A stretch of 64,000 nucleotides of DNA from Thermoleophilales bacterium (GCA_020636955.1 JACJWY010000011.1:27729-91728), one strand, 5' to 3'; positions 16,441 through 25,369 are shown, counted from the stretch's first letter. Made by a program: numbers and translations. The notes: generated by a model not told the origin, from the sequence alone.

Positions 16441-18222
16441 GTGTTCGAAGCATTCTCTCTCCCCTTCTTCCAGCGAGGACTTTTCGAGATCCTCCTGCTC
16501 GCCGTTCCCTGCGGACTGGTCGGTTCCTGGGTGGTGCTTCGCGGCCTGGCTTTTCACTCGCATGCGGTCGGTACCGCGACCTTCCCCGGGCTGGTGCTGG
16601 CCGACGGGCTGGGCTTTGCCGCCGCGCTGGGTGCGATCGGGGCGGCCGCGGCTTTCACCCTGCTGAGTGTCCTGATCGCCCGATCCCGTCGCACCGGGAC
16701 CGACAGCGTCACCGCCCTGGCGCTCGCTGCCTGCCTCGCCGGCGGCGTGATCCTGGCCAGCGATGTCTTCAATTCGGGCGCGAACGTGGACACCCTGCTC
16801 TTCGGTTCACTGCTCGCAATCGACCCCGGCGACCTGAGGCTGGCCGCGGTAGTCGCCCTGATCGCCCTCGGAGGATCCCTCTTGGTCGGCCATCACTGGC
16901 TGGCTAGGGGATTTGACCCGGGAGCCGCAAGGGGGCTCCGCTCCGACTCGTCGCTTTTTGACGCGGCCCTGCTCGCCGTCGTCGCGATCACCGTGGTTGC
17001 GACCCTGAGCGCAGTCGGAGCCCTGCTCGTTTCAACCCTGGTCGTGGTTCCCGCCGCGACCGCCCGGCTTTTCACCCGTCGCGTCCTCACCCTTGTTTGC
17101 GCGTCGGTCGCCCTGGTCGCGGTCGAAGGCACCTTCGGCCTCTGGCTCTCGGTCCAGACCAACGCCCCTCCCGGCGCGACCATCGCGGTCACCAGCGGCG
17201 TCGCCTTCGGAGTCGCCCTCCTCGCCCGCTCCAGGGCCGTGAAACGGGCTCTGCGGCCGCTGGCGATGGCCGCGGCCGTGATCGCCCTGGCGCTTCTGGG
17301 TACCGGCTGTGGCACCCGTAGTTCCGGCGGGGACGGTCCGAAGGTCGTGGCAACCACCACCCAGGTCGGGGATTTCGTGAGCGAAGTCGGTGGCGAAAAG
17401 GTCGACCTGACCACGATCCTCAAGCCCAACACCGACCCGCATGAGTACGAGCCCAGGCCTTCCGACGTTCAGGCGGTGGCGGACGCAGACATCATCTTCA
17501 GAAGCGGCGGCCACCTGGACGACTGGACCGATGATCTGATCAAGGACAGCGGCTCCGACGCCACCGTGGTTGACCTCAGCCAGGATCTGCCGGTTCGCCT
17601 TTTTGGAACCGGTGATCACGAGCATCAGGGCGAGGATCAAACCGATGACGGCGAGGAGTTCGATCCCCACTGGTGGCAGGACCCGGTGAATGCCCGTTTC
17701 GCGTCGGCCCGCATCGAGTCCGTCCTTGCCGCGGCGAACCCCGAAGAGGCCGATTACTACCGGGGACGGTCCCGGCGATTTGACAACAAGATCACCGATC
17801 TGACAGATCGCACCCGGACCTGTATCCGCCGGGTGCCGGTCGGTGAGCGCAAGATCGTCACCGACCACGACGCCTTCGGGTACTTCACAAACCGCTTCGG
17901 GATCGAGACCGTAGGGACGGTAATCCCGGCCCTGACAACCGAAGCCCAGCCCTCGGCCGGCGACCTCGCGGACCTCGAGAAAACGATCCGGAGCGAGAAC
18001 GTCAAGGCGATCTTTCCGGAAGAGTCGGTCTCGCCCGCGCTTTCCGAGGCCCTGGCAAAGGACACCAGCGCAAGCTCCGATTACTCGCTCTACGGCGACA
18101 CGCTCGGGCCTGAAGGCACGCCAGGAGAGAGTTGGCTGGGGTCAATGAAGTCGAATGTGAATTCCATCGTCGCCGGGATGTCGGGCGGAAGGGTGACCTG
18201 CTTCGGGGGTTCCGGTGAGTAA
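16441..18222 (+). CDS. znuBA: zinc ABC transporter permease fused in frame to zinc-binding lipoprotein
   Basis: A 593-residue frame with two normally separate proteins. Residues 1 to about 265 form an ABC-3 family permease with several membrane helices (GLVGSWVVLRGLAFHSHAVG, TLVVVPAATARLF). From residue 267 a typical lipoprotein signal begins (VKRALRPLAM... LLGTGC). A ZnuA/TroA-type metal binder follows, with ligand motifs DPHEYEPRPSD, a His/Asp/Glu-rich loop, DPHWWQDP and DHDAFGYF. GTG at 17239 (residue 267) could serve as an internal start giving a free 327-residue lipoprotein. Either a true fusion or in-frame overlapping translation is possible. The start is GTG 16441. The likely role is high-affinity zinc import, with manganese as an alternative. 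Confidence 0.88.
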   Translation: MFEAFSLPFFQRGLFEILLLAVPCGLVGSWVVLRGLAFHSHAVGTATFPGLVLADGLGFAAALGAIGAAAAFTLLSVLIARSRRTGTDSVTALALAACLAGGVILASDVFNSGANVDTLLFGSLLAIDPGDLRLAAVVALIALGGSLLVGHHWLARGFDPGAARGLRSDSSLFDAALLAVVAITVVATLSAVGALLVSTLVVVPAATARLFTRRVLTLVCASVALVAVEGTFGLWLSVQTNAPPGATIAVTSGVAFGVALLARSRAVKRALRPLAMAAAVIALALLGTGCGTRSSGGDGPKVVATTTQVGDFVSEVGGEKVDLTTILKPNTDPHEYEPRPSDVQAVADADIIFRSGGHLDDWTDDLIKDSGSDATVVDLSQDLPVRLFGTGDHEHQGEDQTDDGEEFDPHWWQDPVNARFASARIESVLAAANPEEADYYRGRSRRFDNKITDLTDRTRTCIRRVPVGERKIVTDHDAFGYFTNRFGIETVGTVIPALTTEAQPSAGDLADLEKTIRSENVKAIFPEESVSPALSEALAKDTSASSDYSLYGDTLGPEGTPGESWLGSMKSNVNSIVAGMSGGRVTCFGGSGE

Positions 18223-19003
18223 CCGGCATTCAAGCCGCGAACCGGTGATCCGGGCGGCCCACGCGACTCTCGGTTACGAGGGAACCCCGGTCCTGCACGG
18301 ACTCGAATTCCAGGTTCCGGCCGGATCAAGGGTCGGCATACTCGGCCCCAACGGCGGCGGCAAGACCACCCTTTTCCGGGCCCTCACCGGGGAGATCGCA
18401 CCGCTCTCCGGAGATCTGAAAGTGAGGGCCACCACCGCGACGGTCGCGCAGACCGACCGTTCCCGGCTCGACTATCCGGTCTCGGCGCTGGATGTGGCAG
18501 CCATGGGCGCCCTGGCGAGATTGCCATGGTGGAAGCGGCCCGGCAGATCCGAAAGGCGTCAGGCGCTTGAGTCGCTGACCATGGTCGGTCTCGCCGATCT
18601 CGCCGACGCTACCTTCGGGGATCTCTCGGGTGGCCAGCGCCAGCGGGTCCTGATCGCTCGAGCCCTGACCGCCGACGCTGAACTGCTGCTCATGGACGAG
18701 CCGTTCACCGGCCTCGATGCAACCAGCGAGCAGCGGCTGGAAGAGCTGATCGACCGGCTTGCCGCAAATGGACGAACGGTGATGATCGCCACCCATGAAG
18801 TCGAGCAGGCAGAACGCTGGGACCTGGTCCTTTGTCTCAACGGAGAGCAGATCTCTTTCGGTGACCCGGCATCTGCGATCAGCAAGCCGGTTCTGGAAGC
18901 AACCTACGGCGGCCACATCGTCGAGATCCCCGGCCAGCCCGAACTCGGAGTCCTGCCTGCCCACCATCACCATCACGGCGACGCTGAAAGGCCGGGCCGA
19001 TGA
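18215..19003 (+). CDS. znuC: zinc ABC transporter ATP-binding protein
   Basis: A 262-residue ABC ATPase. It shows Walker A GPNGGGKTT, signature LSGGQRQRV, Walker B LLLMDEPFTGLD and the switch histidine in IATHEVEQ. A C-terminal tail with five consecutive histidines (LPAHHHHHGD) may bind metal. The GTG start overlaps the end of the fused permease/binding gene by 8 bp, and its stop overlaps the next permease by 4 bp. It would energise zinc uptake through the two permease domains of the operon. Confidence 0.92.
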   Translation: MSNRHSSREPVIRAAHATLGYEGTPVLHGLEFQVPAGSRVGILGPNGGGKTTLFRALTGEIAPLSGDLKVRATTATVAQTDRSRLDYPVSALDVAAMGALARLPWWKRPGRSERRQALESLTMVGLADLADATFGDLSGGQRQRVLIARALTADAELLLMDEPFTGLDATSEQRLEELIDRLAANGRTVMIATHEVEQAERWDLVLCLNGEQISFGDPASAISKPVLEATYGGHIVEIPGQPELGVLPAHHHHHGDAERPGR

Positions 19004-19875
19004 TCGACTGGCTGGCCGATCCACTGGCCCACGGGTTCACGGTGCGGGCCCTGATCGAAATCTCCCTGCTGGGGCTGGTCAGCGGTGCGGTTGGCTGCTG
19101 GGTGGTCCTTTTCGGCATCTCCTACAGCGCCGAGTCACTCGCCCACGGCATGTTCCCGGGGCTGGTCGGAGCCGCCCTGCTCGGCCTTCCCCTCCTGGTC
19201 GGGGGGGCAGCCGGGATCATCCTCGCCGGGCTGCTGATCGGCCTGGTCGGGCGACTTTCCGGGGATTCGGCCGACACGGCAATCGCCGTTGTCGTCACCT
19301 CCCTCTTCGGCCTGGGGGTGCTGCTCGCGCTGTCTCCCGAAAGTCCGCCCGGAATCCAGGCGCTCCTCTTCGGTGACCCGCTGGGCGTGACCGAGGGGCA
19401 ACTGATTGCGACCGCCCTGATCGGAGCAGCCGTGCTTGTGGTTCTCCGGACCGGACACGATCGTTTTCTCGCGGTCGGATTTGACGATGCGCCCGGCCGG
19501 ATTCGTGGCCTCTCCCCCGCCCTGATCCAGACGCTCTTGCTCGTCCTCGTGGCGGTGACGGTACTGGTCGGAGTGCAGGCTCTCGGCAACCTGCTGGTTG
19601 CGGCGATTCTGGTTGGCCCGGCGGCCGCAGCACGACTTCTCAGCAGTCGCATGAAGTCAATGATCCTTCTGAGTGCGGGCATCGCGATCTTCTCCGGGGT
19701 GGCCGGCCTCTACCTGTCCTTCCACGCCCGGGTTGCGGCAGGGGCGGCGATCGTCGCCTGCCTGCTCGCCGCCTACCTGCTCGCGACGCTGATCGCCCGG
19801 GCAAGAACCGGGATCACCCGAATGCCCCCGATTCGAAAGGAGCCAGCCGATGAACGAGCCAGCCAACTGGTCTGA
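19000..19875 (+). CDS. znuB: zinc ABC transporter permease
   Basis: A 291-residue ABC-3 family membrane protein with about eight hydrophobic segments. Family features include GAVGCWVVLFGISYSAESLAHG near the N-terminus, LLFGDPLGVT in the middle and NLLVAAILVGPAAAARLLSSR late. It starts with an ATGA overlap with znuC. The operon therefore encodes two different permease domains, this one and the N-terminal half of the 16441 gene. They could form a heterodimer or serve alternative pumps. Confidence 0.92.
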   Translation: MIDWLADPLAHGFTVRALIEISLLGLVSGAVGCWVVLFGISYSAESLAHGMFPGLVGAALLGLPLLVGGAAGIILAGLLIGLVGRLSGDSADTAIAVVVTSLFGLGVLLALSPESPPGIQALLFGDPLGVTEGQLIATALIGAAVLVVLRTGHDRFLAVGFDDAPGRIRGLSPALIQTLLLVLVAVTVLVGVQALGNLLVAAILVGPAAAARLLSSRMKSMILLSAGIAIFSGVAGLYLSFHARVAAGAAIVACLLAAYLLATLIARARTGITRMPPIRKEPADERASQLV

Positions 19876-20272
19876 GCATTCAGCCCGGCAGATCACCGCA
19901 GCCGGCCTGCGCCGGAGCACTCCCCGGCAACGTGTGATCGACCTGCTCGCCGACCGCGACTGCGCGGTCACCGCGCTAGAAATCGACGCGGAACTCGAAG
20001 GGGTTGGCCGGGCCACCGTCTACCGGGCGATCGAACAGCTAGAAGACCTGGGACTGGTCCGGAAAGTCGATCTCGGTTCCTCGGCCCATGGCTACGAGAA
20101 GATCGAACCCTCCGGCCATCATCACCACCACATCGTCTGCGATGACTGCGGCAAGGTCGAACCTTTCGAGGACGAAGCCCTTGAGGAAGCAATCCATGAC
20201 ATCCACCGAAAGGGATTCAGGCTCGAATCCCACGAGGTGACCCTGCATGGTCACTGCGCGGATTGCTCCTGA
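19850..20272 (+). CDS. zur: Fur-family zinc regulator (Zur)
   Basis: A 140-residue Fur-family repressor. The winged helix lies at about 20-85 (RRSTPRQRVIDLL, GRATVYRAIEQLEDLGLV). The dimerisation domain has a five-His run and two C-x2-C sites, CDDCG and CADC, for structural zinc. The gene overlaps znuB by 26 bp, so it is produced with the zinc transporter. Position, the two Cys pairs and the A+T-rich operator at 16398-16416 favour Zur over an iron regulator. It probably represses this operon when zinc is plentiful. Confidence 0.88.
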   Translation: MNEPANWSEHSARQITAAGLRRSTPRQRVIDLLADRDCAVTALEIDAELEGVGRATVYRAIEQLEDLGLVRKVDLGSSAHGYEKIEPSGHHHHHIVCDDCGKVEPFEDEALEEAIHDIHRKGFRLESHEVTLHGHCADCS

Positions 20273-20662
20273 TCAGCGGATTACGCGAATGTCTAGACCG
20301 AGGTCGAGCTCGGCCCAGGCCTGATCGGCGGTCAGGACCGGGAACTCCATTCGGCTGGCCAGGGCCAGGCAGGCCCGATCAGCCAGCGAAAGGCCGAGGT
20401 GGCGAGTCAGCGGTCGCAGGCGTGCAGCTTCGATCGAGTCATCGTGGGTGAACTCCTCGACCAGAAGCGCCGAGAAGAGCACACCACTTTCGTCCATCTC
20501 TCTTGCCAGCTCGTCAGGCTTCGCGTTTGCGCGCGAAAGTACTTCCAGCACTTCGCTGAGGTTGACCGAGGAGATGATTGACCCTCCGGCGAGGGCGGCC
20601 CGGATCGCATCCTCCCCCGGCTCAAGCTGCAGGTAAGCAAGCAGCGCCGAAGAGTCGAGCAC
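20273..20662 (-). CDS. PIN-domain toxin (VapC-like)
   Basis: A 129-residue PIN-domain ribonuclease. The acidic residues of the active site are visible: the N-terminal LDSSALLAYL Asp, the Glu in NLSEVLEVL, and Asp in SLADRACLALA and LTADQAW. The start is GTG at 20662, five bases after a strong GGGAGG. It sits 25 bp downstream of an AbrB-fold antitoxin on the same strand, forming a VapBC-type pair. Its stop codon abuts the zur stop. VapC toxins usually cut tRNA or rRNA, but the target here is unknown. Confidence 0.9.
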   Translation of the reverse strand: MLDSSALLAYLQLEPGEDAIRAALAGGSIISSVNLSEVLEVLSRANAKPDELAREMDESGVLFSALLVEEFTHDDSIEAARLRPLTRHLGLSLADRACLALASRMEFPVLTADQAWAELDLGLDIRVIR

Positions 20663-20687
20663 GCATTCCTCCCGAAATTGAGTTGTT

Positions 20688-20981
20688 TCAGGCAGTGAAA
20701 CGCTCTTCTTCGCGTTTGGCTTCCTGACGCCGCTCCGCGATCAGTTCATCGACCATCGAGACGCCCTTTGGGGCGAGGTGGGCGAACATCCCCTTCGAGG
20801 CTTCCGCGATCGCCGCATACGGACGCAAGTTGAGAGAACCGTCCTCCTCCAGAGTCATGTGGAGGCGAGTTCCCTTTTCAATGCCGAGGTCTTTTCTTAC
20901 TCGGGCCGGCAGAACCAGACGGCCGCGATCACCGACAACTATCTGGTTCGGACGGCGGGAGGATTCAGCTTTGTGGGCCAT
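20688..20981 (-). CDS. AbrB/SpoVT-fold antitoxin (VapB-like)
   Basis: A 97-residue protein. An AbrB-type swapped-hairpin DNA-binding domain spans residues about 12-58 (IVVGDRGRLVLPARVRKDLG, followed by KGTRLHMTLEEDG). A charged C-terminal tail probably wraps the PIN toxin. Such antitoxins neutralise the toxin and repress their own promoter. It is upstream of the toxin in the usual order. The following 140 bp to 21122 hold no gene, only a short inverted repeat (ccgggc/gcccgg) near 21105-21121. Confidence 0.9.
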   Translation of the reverse strand: MAHKAESSRRPNQIVVGDRGRLVLPARVRKDLGIEKGTRLHMTLEEDGSLNLRPYAAIAEASKGMFAHLAPKGVSMVDELIAERRQEAKREEERFTA

Positions 20982-21122
20982 ATAGAAACCGTACCACTGA
21001 ACGGGATCGGCTCATCCAGCAATTTGACCTATTGGCCAGCGGGTTGAGCTTGGTGGCGGGGCGAAGCTCGCTGACTCCTTGTTTTGATTCCCATTCGATG
21101 GTGCCGGGCGACTAGCCCGGAG

Positions 21123-22094
21123 CTAACGAATGCGGTCGAGACGTTCCAGGGCCGAGAGGATCAGGTAGCTGCGGAGGTTCATGCCGTACCCGATCCGGTT
21201 GTGGATCGAGAGGTTGACCGTCCCGAGCCAGCGGTCGGGAGTGGAGGGCGAAGATAGGTGGATTCCGCCTTGGTCCAGGCCGTAGTTGAATTCCGGGCCG
21301 ATCAGCTGTGACTGGGCCAGCCAGAGATCGACCAGGGGTACCCGGTTTTCCTTCGCTGTCTGCCGGATCACGGTGTTCACCTGGATCACCCGACCCGGCA
21401 GGCCGGGCCCCGAAAAACTGTTGTCCACCGCCATCGGGGCGGTGATTACAACCGGGGTAACCCGACGGGAGCGACAGGTGGCGATGATTGCTGCCAGCCT
21501 CGTCTCTACCTCCTCGAGCTGTACGGCCCCGAGCGCGGGAGTGGTGGCGCCCAGAGCTTCATTGGTGCCGAACTGGATGAACGCGTAGCGCGGCGTCGTT
21601 GCGTCGATTTCGCAGGTCAGGTTCGACCCGATGCAGTCCAGACCGAAGTCGGTACCGCGCTCCATCGGGAAGTCAAAGAGAGTCCCGCCGCGGGAAACGA
21701 GAGAAACCCGGCTGAACGAATTGGACCACTCCTTGTGATTGCAGCTGGCTCCGGCAAGGTCGGTTCTGCCGAGCGGCAACCGAACCTTGCGATAGCGACG
21801 TACCACGCCAAGCAGTGAGTCACTCAGCCCGGTCGGCTGGTACCGATAGCAGCCCAGTCCGTAGAGCGAAAGGTGAGTCGCGGTGTTCGAATCGCCGACC
21901 TTGATGAACACCGGCCTGTCCCTGCCCTTCGATTGCCGCTGCTTCTCCTCCCGTTTCAGCTGGCTCACTGATGCATCGGTCAGCCGGAGGTAGTCCGGGG
22001 TCGCGGCCTGCGCGATGCTTTCACCCCCGAGCGAGAGGCCGAGCAAAACCGCGGCCGCTGCGACGAATGCTCTGACTGTGACGAAAGCCCTCAT
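21123..22094 (-). CDS. secreted SGNH-hydrolase-like protein
   Basis: A 323-residue exported protein with an N-terminal signal peptide (about 1-30, ending AQAA). It has the layout of an SGNH/GDSL hydrolase: block I KVGDSNTATH, with Ser in the nucleophile position; a glycine/asparagine block FIQFGTNEA; and a C-terminal D-x2-H-like pair in QGGIHLSSPSTPDRW. Esterase or sugar-O-acyl hydrolase activity outside the cell is plausible, but the substrate is unknown. It lies 30 bp upstream of guaA on the same strand with no obvious pathway link. Confidence 0.72.
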   Translation of the reverse strand: MRAFVTVRAFVAAAAVLLGLSLGGESIAQAATPDYLRLTDASVSQLKREEKQRQSKGRDRPVFIKVGDSNTATHLSLYGLGCYRYQPTGLSDSLLGVVRRYRKVRLPLGRTDLAGASCNHKEWSNSFSRVSLVSRGGTLFDFPMERGTDFGLDCIGSNLTCEIDATTPRYAFIQFGTNEALGATTPALGAVQLEEVETRLAAIIATCRSRRVTPVVITAPMAVDNSFSGPGLPGRVIQVNTVIRQTAKENRVPLVDLWLAQSQLIGPEFNYGLDQGGIHLSSPSTPDRWLGTVNLSIHNRIGYGMNLRSYLILSALERLDRIR

Positions 22095-22124
22095 GGCATC
22101 TGAATCGACGAAAGTTGCCGGTCG

Positions 22125-23672
22125 CTATTCCCACTCGATCGTGCCCGGAGGCTTCGAGGTGATGTCGTAAGCCACCCGGTTTACGCCGGATACCTCGTTG
22201 ATGATGCGGTTGGAAACCTTCTCGAGCACGTCGTAGGGGATCCGGGCCCAGTCGGCGGTCATCGCGTCCTTGGAGGTGACCGCACGGATCACCACCGGGT
22301 AGGCGTAGGTTCTCCCGTCGCCCTGGACCCCGACCGAGCGGATCACCGGCAGCACACAGAAGAACTGCCAGAGGTCCCGGTACATGTTCGCCCCGCCGAC
22401 TTCCTCGTGAAGGATGTGGTCCGCCTGGCGGAGGATGTCCAATCGTTCCTTGTTGACCTCGCCGCCGACGATCCGGATGCCGAGCCCGGGACCCGGGAAG
22501 GGCTGGCGCCAGACCATCCGGTCGGGCAGCTCGAGCTCGGTGCCGACCGCCCGTACCTCGTCCTTGAAGAGCATCCGCAGGGGCTCGACCAGCTGAAATT
22601 CGATGTCTTCCGGAAGTCCGCCGACGTTGTGATGTGACTTGATCGTGGCGGCGTGGTCCGAACCGCCCGATTCGATCACGTCCGAATAGAGGGTGCCCTG
22701 GACCAGGAAGTCGGCCCCTTCGATTTTCGAAGCTTCCTCCTCGAAGACCCGGATGAACTCCTCGCCGATGATCTTGCGCTTGGTCTCCGGGTCGGTCATC
22801 CCGGCCAGCTTGGTAAGAAACCGCTCCTCCGCGTCAACGTGGACCAGCGGGATGCCGAAGTGCTGGAAGTCCTCGACCACCTGCTCGGCCTCGTTCATGC
22901 GCATCAGTCCGTGATCGACGAAAACGCAGGTCAAACGGTCGCCGATCGCCTCGTGGACCAGTTTTGCGGCGACGCTCGAATCGACTCCGCCGGAAAGGCC
23001 GCAGATCGCCTTGCCCTCCCCCACCTGCGCCCGGATCGCCTCGACCTGCTCGGTCACCACCGAGGCCGCGCTCCACTGCTGCTCGCAGCCGGCGACTTCA
23101 CGCAGGAACCGCTTCAGGACCTCGGTTCCATAGGGGGTGTGGACCACCTCGGGGTGAAACTGGATCCCGTAGAGCTTCTTCTCTTTCGATTCCAGAGCAG
23201 CCACCGGCGAGCCGGGAGTTGAAGCGATCGGGGTGAACCCGTCGGGCGCTTCGAAAACCGAGTCACGGTGGCTCATCCAGCAAGTCTGCTCGACGGGTAA
23301 TCCACCGAGCATAATGCCGCCGTCACCGGTGACGGTCAGCTCGGTCCGGCCAAACTCACCGGACTCCGCCCCCTCGACCTTGCCGCCCAGCGCCTTGGCC
23401 ATCGCCTGCATGCCGTAACAGATGCCGAGCACCGGGATACCCAGATCGACCAGGCGTTCGGGGAACTCCGGGGCGCCCGGGTCATAGACCGAGGCCGGCC
23501 CGCCCGAAAGCACCAATGCCTTCGGGTTCCTCGCCTCGATTTGCTCCAGGGTGGTGCTGGCAGGCAGCAGCTCGGCAAAGACGCCGCATTCGCGGATGCG
23601 GCGGGCGATCAACTGGGAGTACTGACCCCCGAAATCGAGGACCAGCACTTCCTCCGTCGTGGCGGCTGTCAT
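22125..23672 (-). CDS. guaA: GMP synthase (glutamine-hydrolysing)
   Basis: A 515-residue protein. The class I glutamine amidotransferase domain (about 8-195) has nucleophile Cys in GICYGMQAM and the His/Glu pair in QFHPEV. The ATP-pyrophosphatase domain has the P-loop LSGGVDSSVAA near residue 232. The C-terminal dimerisation domain includes GPGLGIRI and ends with SKPPGTIEWE, the highly conserved XMP-binding tail. It converts XMP to GMP. It is 47 bp downstream of guaB3, so purine genes are grouped. Confidence 0.98.
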   Translation of the reverse strand: MTAATTEEVLVLDFGGQYSQLIARRIRECGVFAELLPASTTLEQIEARNPKALVLSGGPASVYDPGAPEFPERLVDLGIPVLGICYGMQAMAKALGGKVEGAESGEFGRTELTVTGDGGIMLGGLPVEQTCWMSHRDSVFEAPDGFTPIASTPGSPVAALESKEKKLYGIQFHPEVVHTPYGTEVLKRFLREVAGCEQQWSAASVVTEQVEAIRAQVGEGKAICGLSGGVDSSVAAKLVHEAIGDRLTCVFVDHGLMRMNEAEQVVEDFQHFGIPLVHVDAEERFLTKLAGMTDPETKRKIIGEEFIRVFEEEASKIEGADFLVQGTLYSDVIESGGSDHAATIKSHHNVGGLPEDIEFQLVEPLRMLFKDEVRAVGTELELPDRMVWRQPFPGPGLGIRIVGGEVNKERLDILRQADHILHEEVGGANMYRDLWQFFCVLPVIRSVGVQGDGRTYAYPVVIRAVTSKDAMTADWARIPYDVLEKVSNRIINEVSGVNRVAYDITSKPPGTIEWE

Positions 23673-23719
23673 CGGTGGACGAGATCCTGACTTGCGGAAG
23701 GCAACCGGAAGCCGGTCAC

Positions 23720-24925
23720 TCAGTCGTCCGCTACCCCGACTCCCGCCGAAACGGCGGCGCGCCCGTTCGAACCCATGCCGACAGCCTGCTCGGTCTGGAG
23801 CTTCTTGCCTTCGGTCATCAGCGCCGGCGCGATCATCATCTCGGCCCGCTGGAAGGAGCGGATGTCCTCGTAACCGGTAGTTGCCATCGAGGTGCGAAGG
23901 GCGCCCATCAGATTGAAGGTGCCGTCGTTTTCGTGGGCCGGGCCGAGCAGGATTTCCTCCATGGTGCCGTCCTGGACGGTGGTGACCCGGGTTCCGCGCG
24001 GCAACGAGGAGTGGAAGGTCGCCATGCCCCAGTGGTAGCCGCGTCCCGGGGCTTCCTTGGCACGGGCCAAAGGAGATCCGATCATCACCGCGTCGGCACC
24101 GCAGGCAATCGCCTTGGAAATGTCGCCACCGGTGCGCATGCCGCCGTCGCCGATCACGTTCACATACTCGCCGGTCTCCAGCATGTGCTGGGAACGGGCG
24201 GCCGCCACGTCAGCGATCGCCGTCGCCTGGGGCACCCCGATTCCGAGCACGCCCCGGGTGGTGCAGGCGGCGCCGGGCCCGACCCCGACCAGCACACCGA
24301 CCGCACCGGTCCGCATCAGGTGAAGCCCGGTCGAGTAGGAAGCACAGCCACCGACCACAGTCGGGACCGGGACTTCGGCGATGAATTCCTTGAGGTTCAG
24401 CGGTTCGACCGTGGTGGAGACATGCTCGGCCGAGATGACCGTGCCCTGCACGACCAGAATGTCGAGACCGGCCTCGATCGCCACCTCGTAGTACTCCTGC
24501 ACCGATTGCGGGGTGAACGAGCCGCAGACGACTGCGCCTTCGGCCTTGATCTCCGCCACCCGCTGGGCAATCAGCTCCTTCTGAACCGGGGTCGAGTAGA
24601 TCTCCTGCATGAGGGCGGTCGCCCTGTCCTTGGTCGAGTTGGCGATCTCTTCCAGCTTGTCTTCGGCATCTTCGAAGCGGGTCCAGATGCCCTCGAGATT
24701 GAGCACTCCGAGCCCACCCAGCTTGTGGACGAGAACCGCGGTTTCCGGGCTGACGACGCCATCCATTGCCGAAGCGACCAGGGGCAGGTCGAACCGGTAC
24801 GGCCCGAGGGTCCAGCTGATGTCGATGTCATCAGGGTCCCGCGTCCGTCGAGAAGGAACGATGGCTACATCGTCGAATCCGTAAGCGCGTCGGCCTTTCT
24901 TGCCTCGGCCGATCTCAATTTCCAA
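23720..24925 (-). CDS. guaB3: GuaB3-family IMP dehydrogenase-related protein
   Basis: A 401-residue TIM-barrel protein of the IMP dehydrogenase/GMP reductase superfamily. It lacks the CBS pair usually inserted in IMPDH. The catalytic loop reads GAACTTRGVLGIGVPQ, with the active-site Cys, and VNVIGDGGMRTGGDI follows. This spacing and the short length match the GuaB3 group of actinobacteria and cyanobacteria, some of which have been reported to act as GMP reductases. It precedes guaA, so a purine role is certain, but the direction of the reaction is not. No canonical GuaB is present in the window. Confidence 0.88.
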   Translation of the reverse strand: MEIEIGRGKKGRRAYGFDDVAIVPSRRTRDPDDIDISWTLGPYRFDLPLVASAMDGVVSPETAVLVHKLGGLGVLNLEGIWTRFEDAEDKLEEIANSTKDRATALMQEIYSTPVQKELIAQRVAEIKAEGAVVCGSFTPQSVQEYYEVAIEAGLDILVVQGTVISAEHVSTTVEPLNLKEFIAEVPVPTVVGGCASYSTGLHLMRTGAVGVLVGVGPGAACTTRGVLGIGVPQATAIADVAAARSQHMLETGEYVNVIGDGGMRTGGDISKAIACGADAVMIGSPLARAKEAPGRGYHWGMATFHSSLPRGTRVTTVQDGTMEEILLGPAHENDGTFNLMGALRTSMATTGYEDIRSFQRAEMMIAPALMTEGKKLQTEQAVGMGSNGRAAVSAGVGVADD

Positions 24926-25052
24926 TTAGGTCCTCCAGGGCTCTGAGGGTGAAGAGGGGCAGACTACGCGCCCCTGCGGACGTTTGACCAGAGACTACGC
25001 CTCTCATGCCTCCGGCGTTTTTCGTGACCGCTCCGGGAACCCGCCGGAGGCA

Positions 25053-25105
25053 GGTCGGCAGACCGCCCGGAGCGGGTCGGCAGCCTGCCCGGAGCGGGCC
25101 GACAG
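25053..25105. repeat. 22-bp tandem repeat, about 2.4 copies
   Basis: Unit 1 is 25053-25074, unit 2 is 25075-25096 (20 of 22 identical), and a partial third unit is 25097-25105. The unit begins ggtcggcag and ends cccggagcg. A more degenerate copy may precede it at 25031-25052. There are no spacers, so it is not a CRISPR array. Confidence 0.7.
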
Positions 25106-25111
25106 AACAAG

Positions 25112-25146
25112 TACGGCCCCCGCTCTGCCTGGGAGCGAGGGCCGTA
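25112..25146 (-). terminator. strong hairpin between pfkB and guaB3
   Basis: A 14-bp stem with one mismatch (25112-25125 with 25133-25146) encloses a 7-nt loop. There is no clear U tract on either strand. It could end transcripts from pfkB or act in the guaB3 leader. Confidence 0.5.
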
Positions 25147-25369
25147 CAGGGAGGGAGTGAGGTCCGGCTTCCAATCCTGAACTCACCGTTACTGCCACAT
25201 GACCGGGGAGGAGAAGCCCCGTATCGCAGGACTCAATCTAGATCGCACCCTTCGCCCCTTCGATCGACCGCGGTACAGGAAAAGCCATTTCTCCCTGTCC
25301 CCCGGTCAGGGTAGGCGGATCGGTCACGGCGGGCGGCCCGGGGCCGGGGTGGCCCCTGCCAAGCGCGAC

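Larger units (their letters stand above)
24926..25369. other. 444-bp gap without a protein gene
   Basis: This gap lies between pfkB (3' end) and guaB3 (5' end), both minus. It contains a 22-bp tandem repeat and a strong hairpin, listed separately, and otherwise G+C-rich sequence with no start codons supported by coding character. No tRNA, SRP RNA, tmRNA or RNase P signature was recognised. It probably holds the pfkB 3' end and the guaB3 promoter and leader. Confidence 0.5.

Noticed and set aside
25053..25105. CRISPR array
   Set aside because: Units follow each other directly with no spacer and no cas genes are near.
24926..25369. A known RNA gene (tRNA, SRP RNA, tmRNA, RNase P)
   Set aside because: None of the conserved loops or pairings of these RNAs could be found on either strand.
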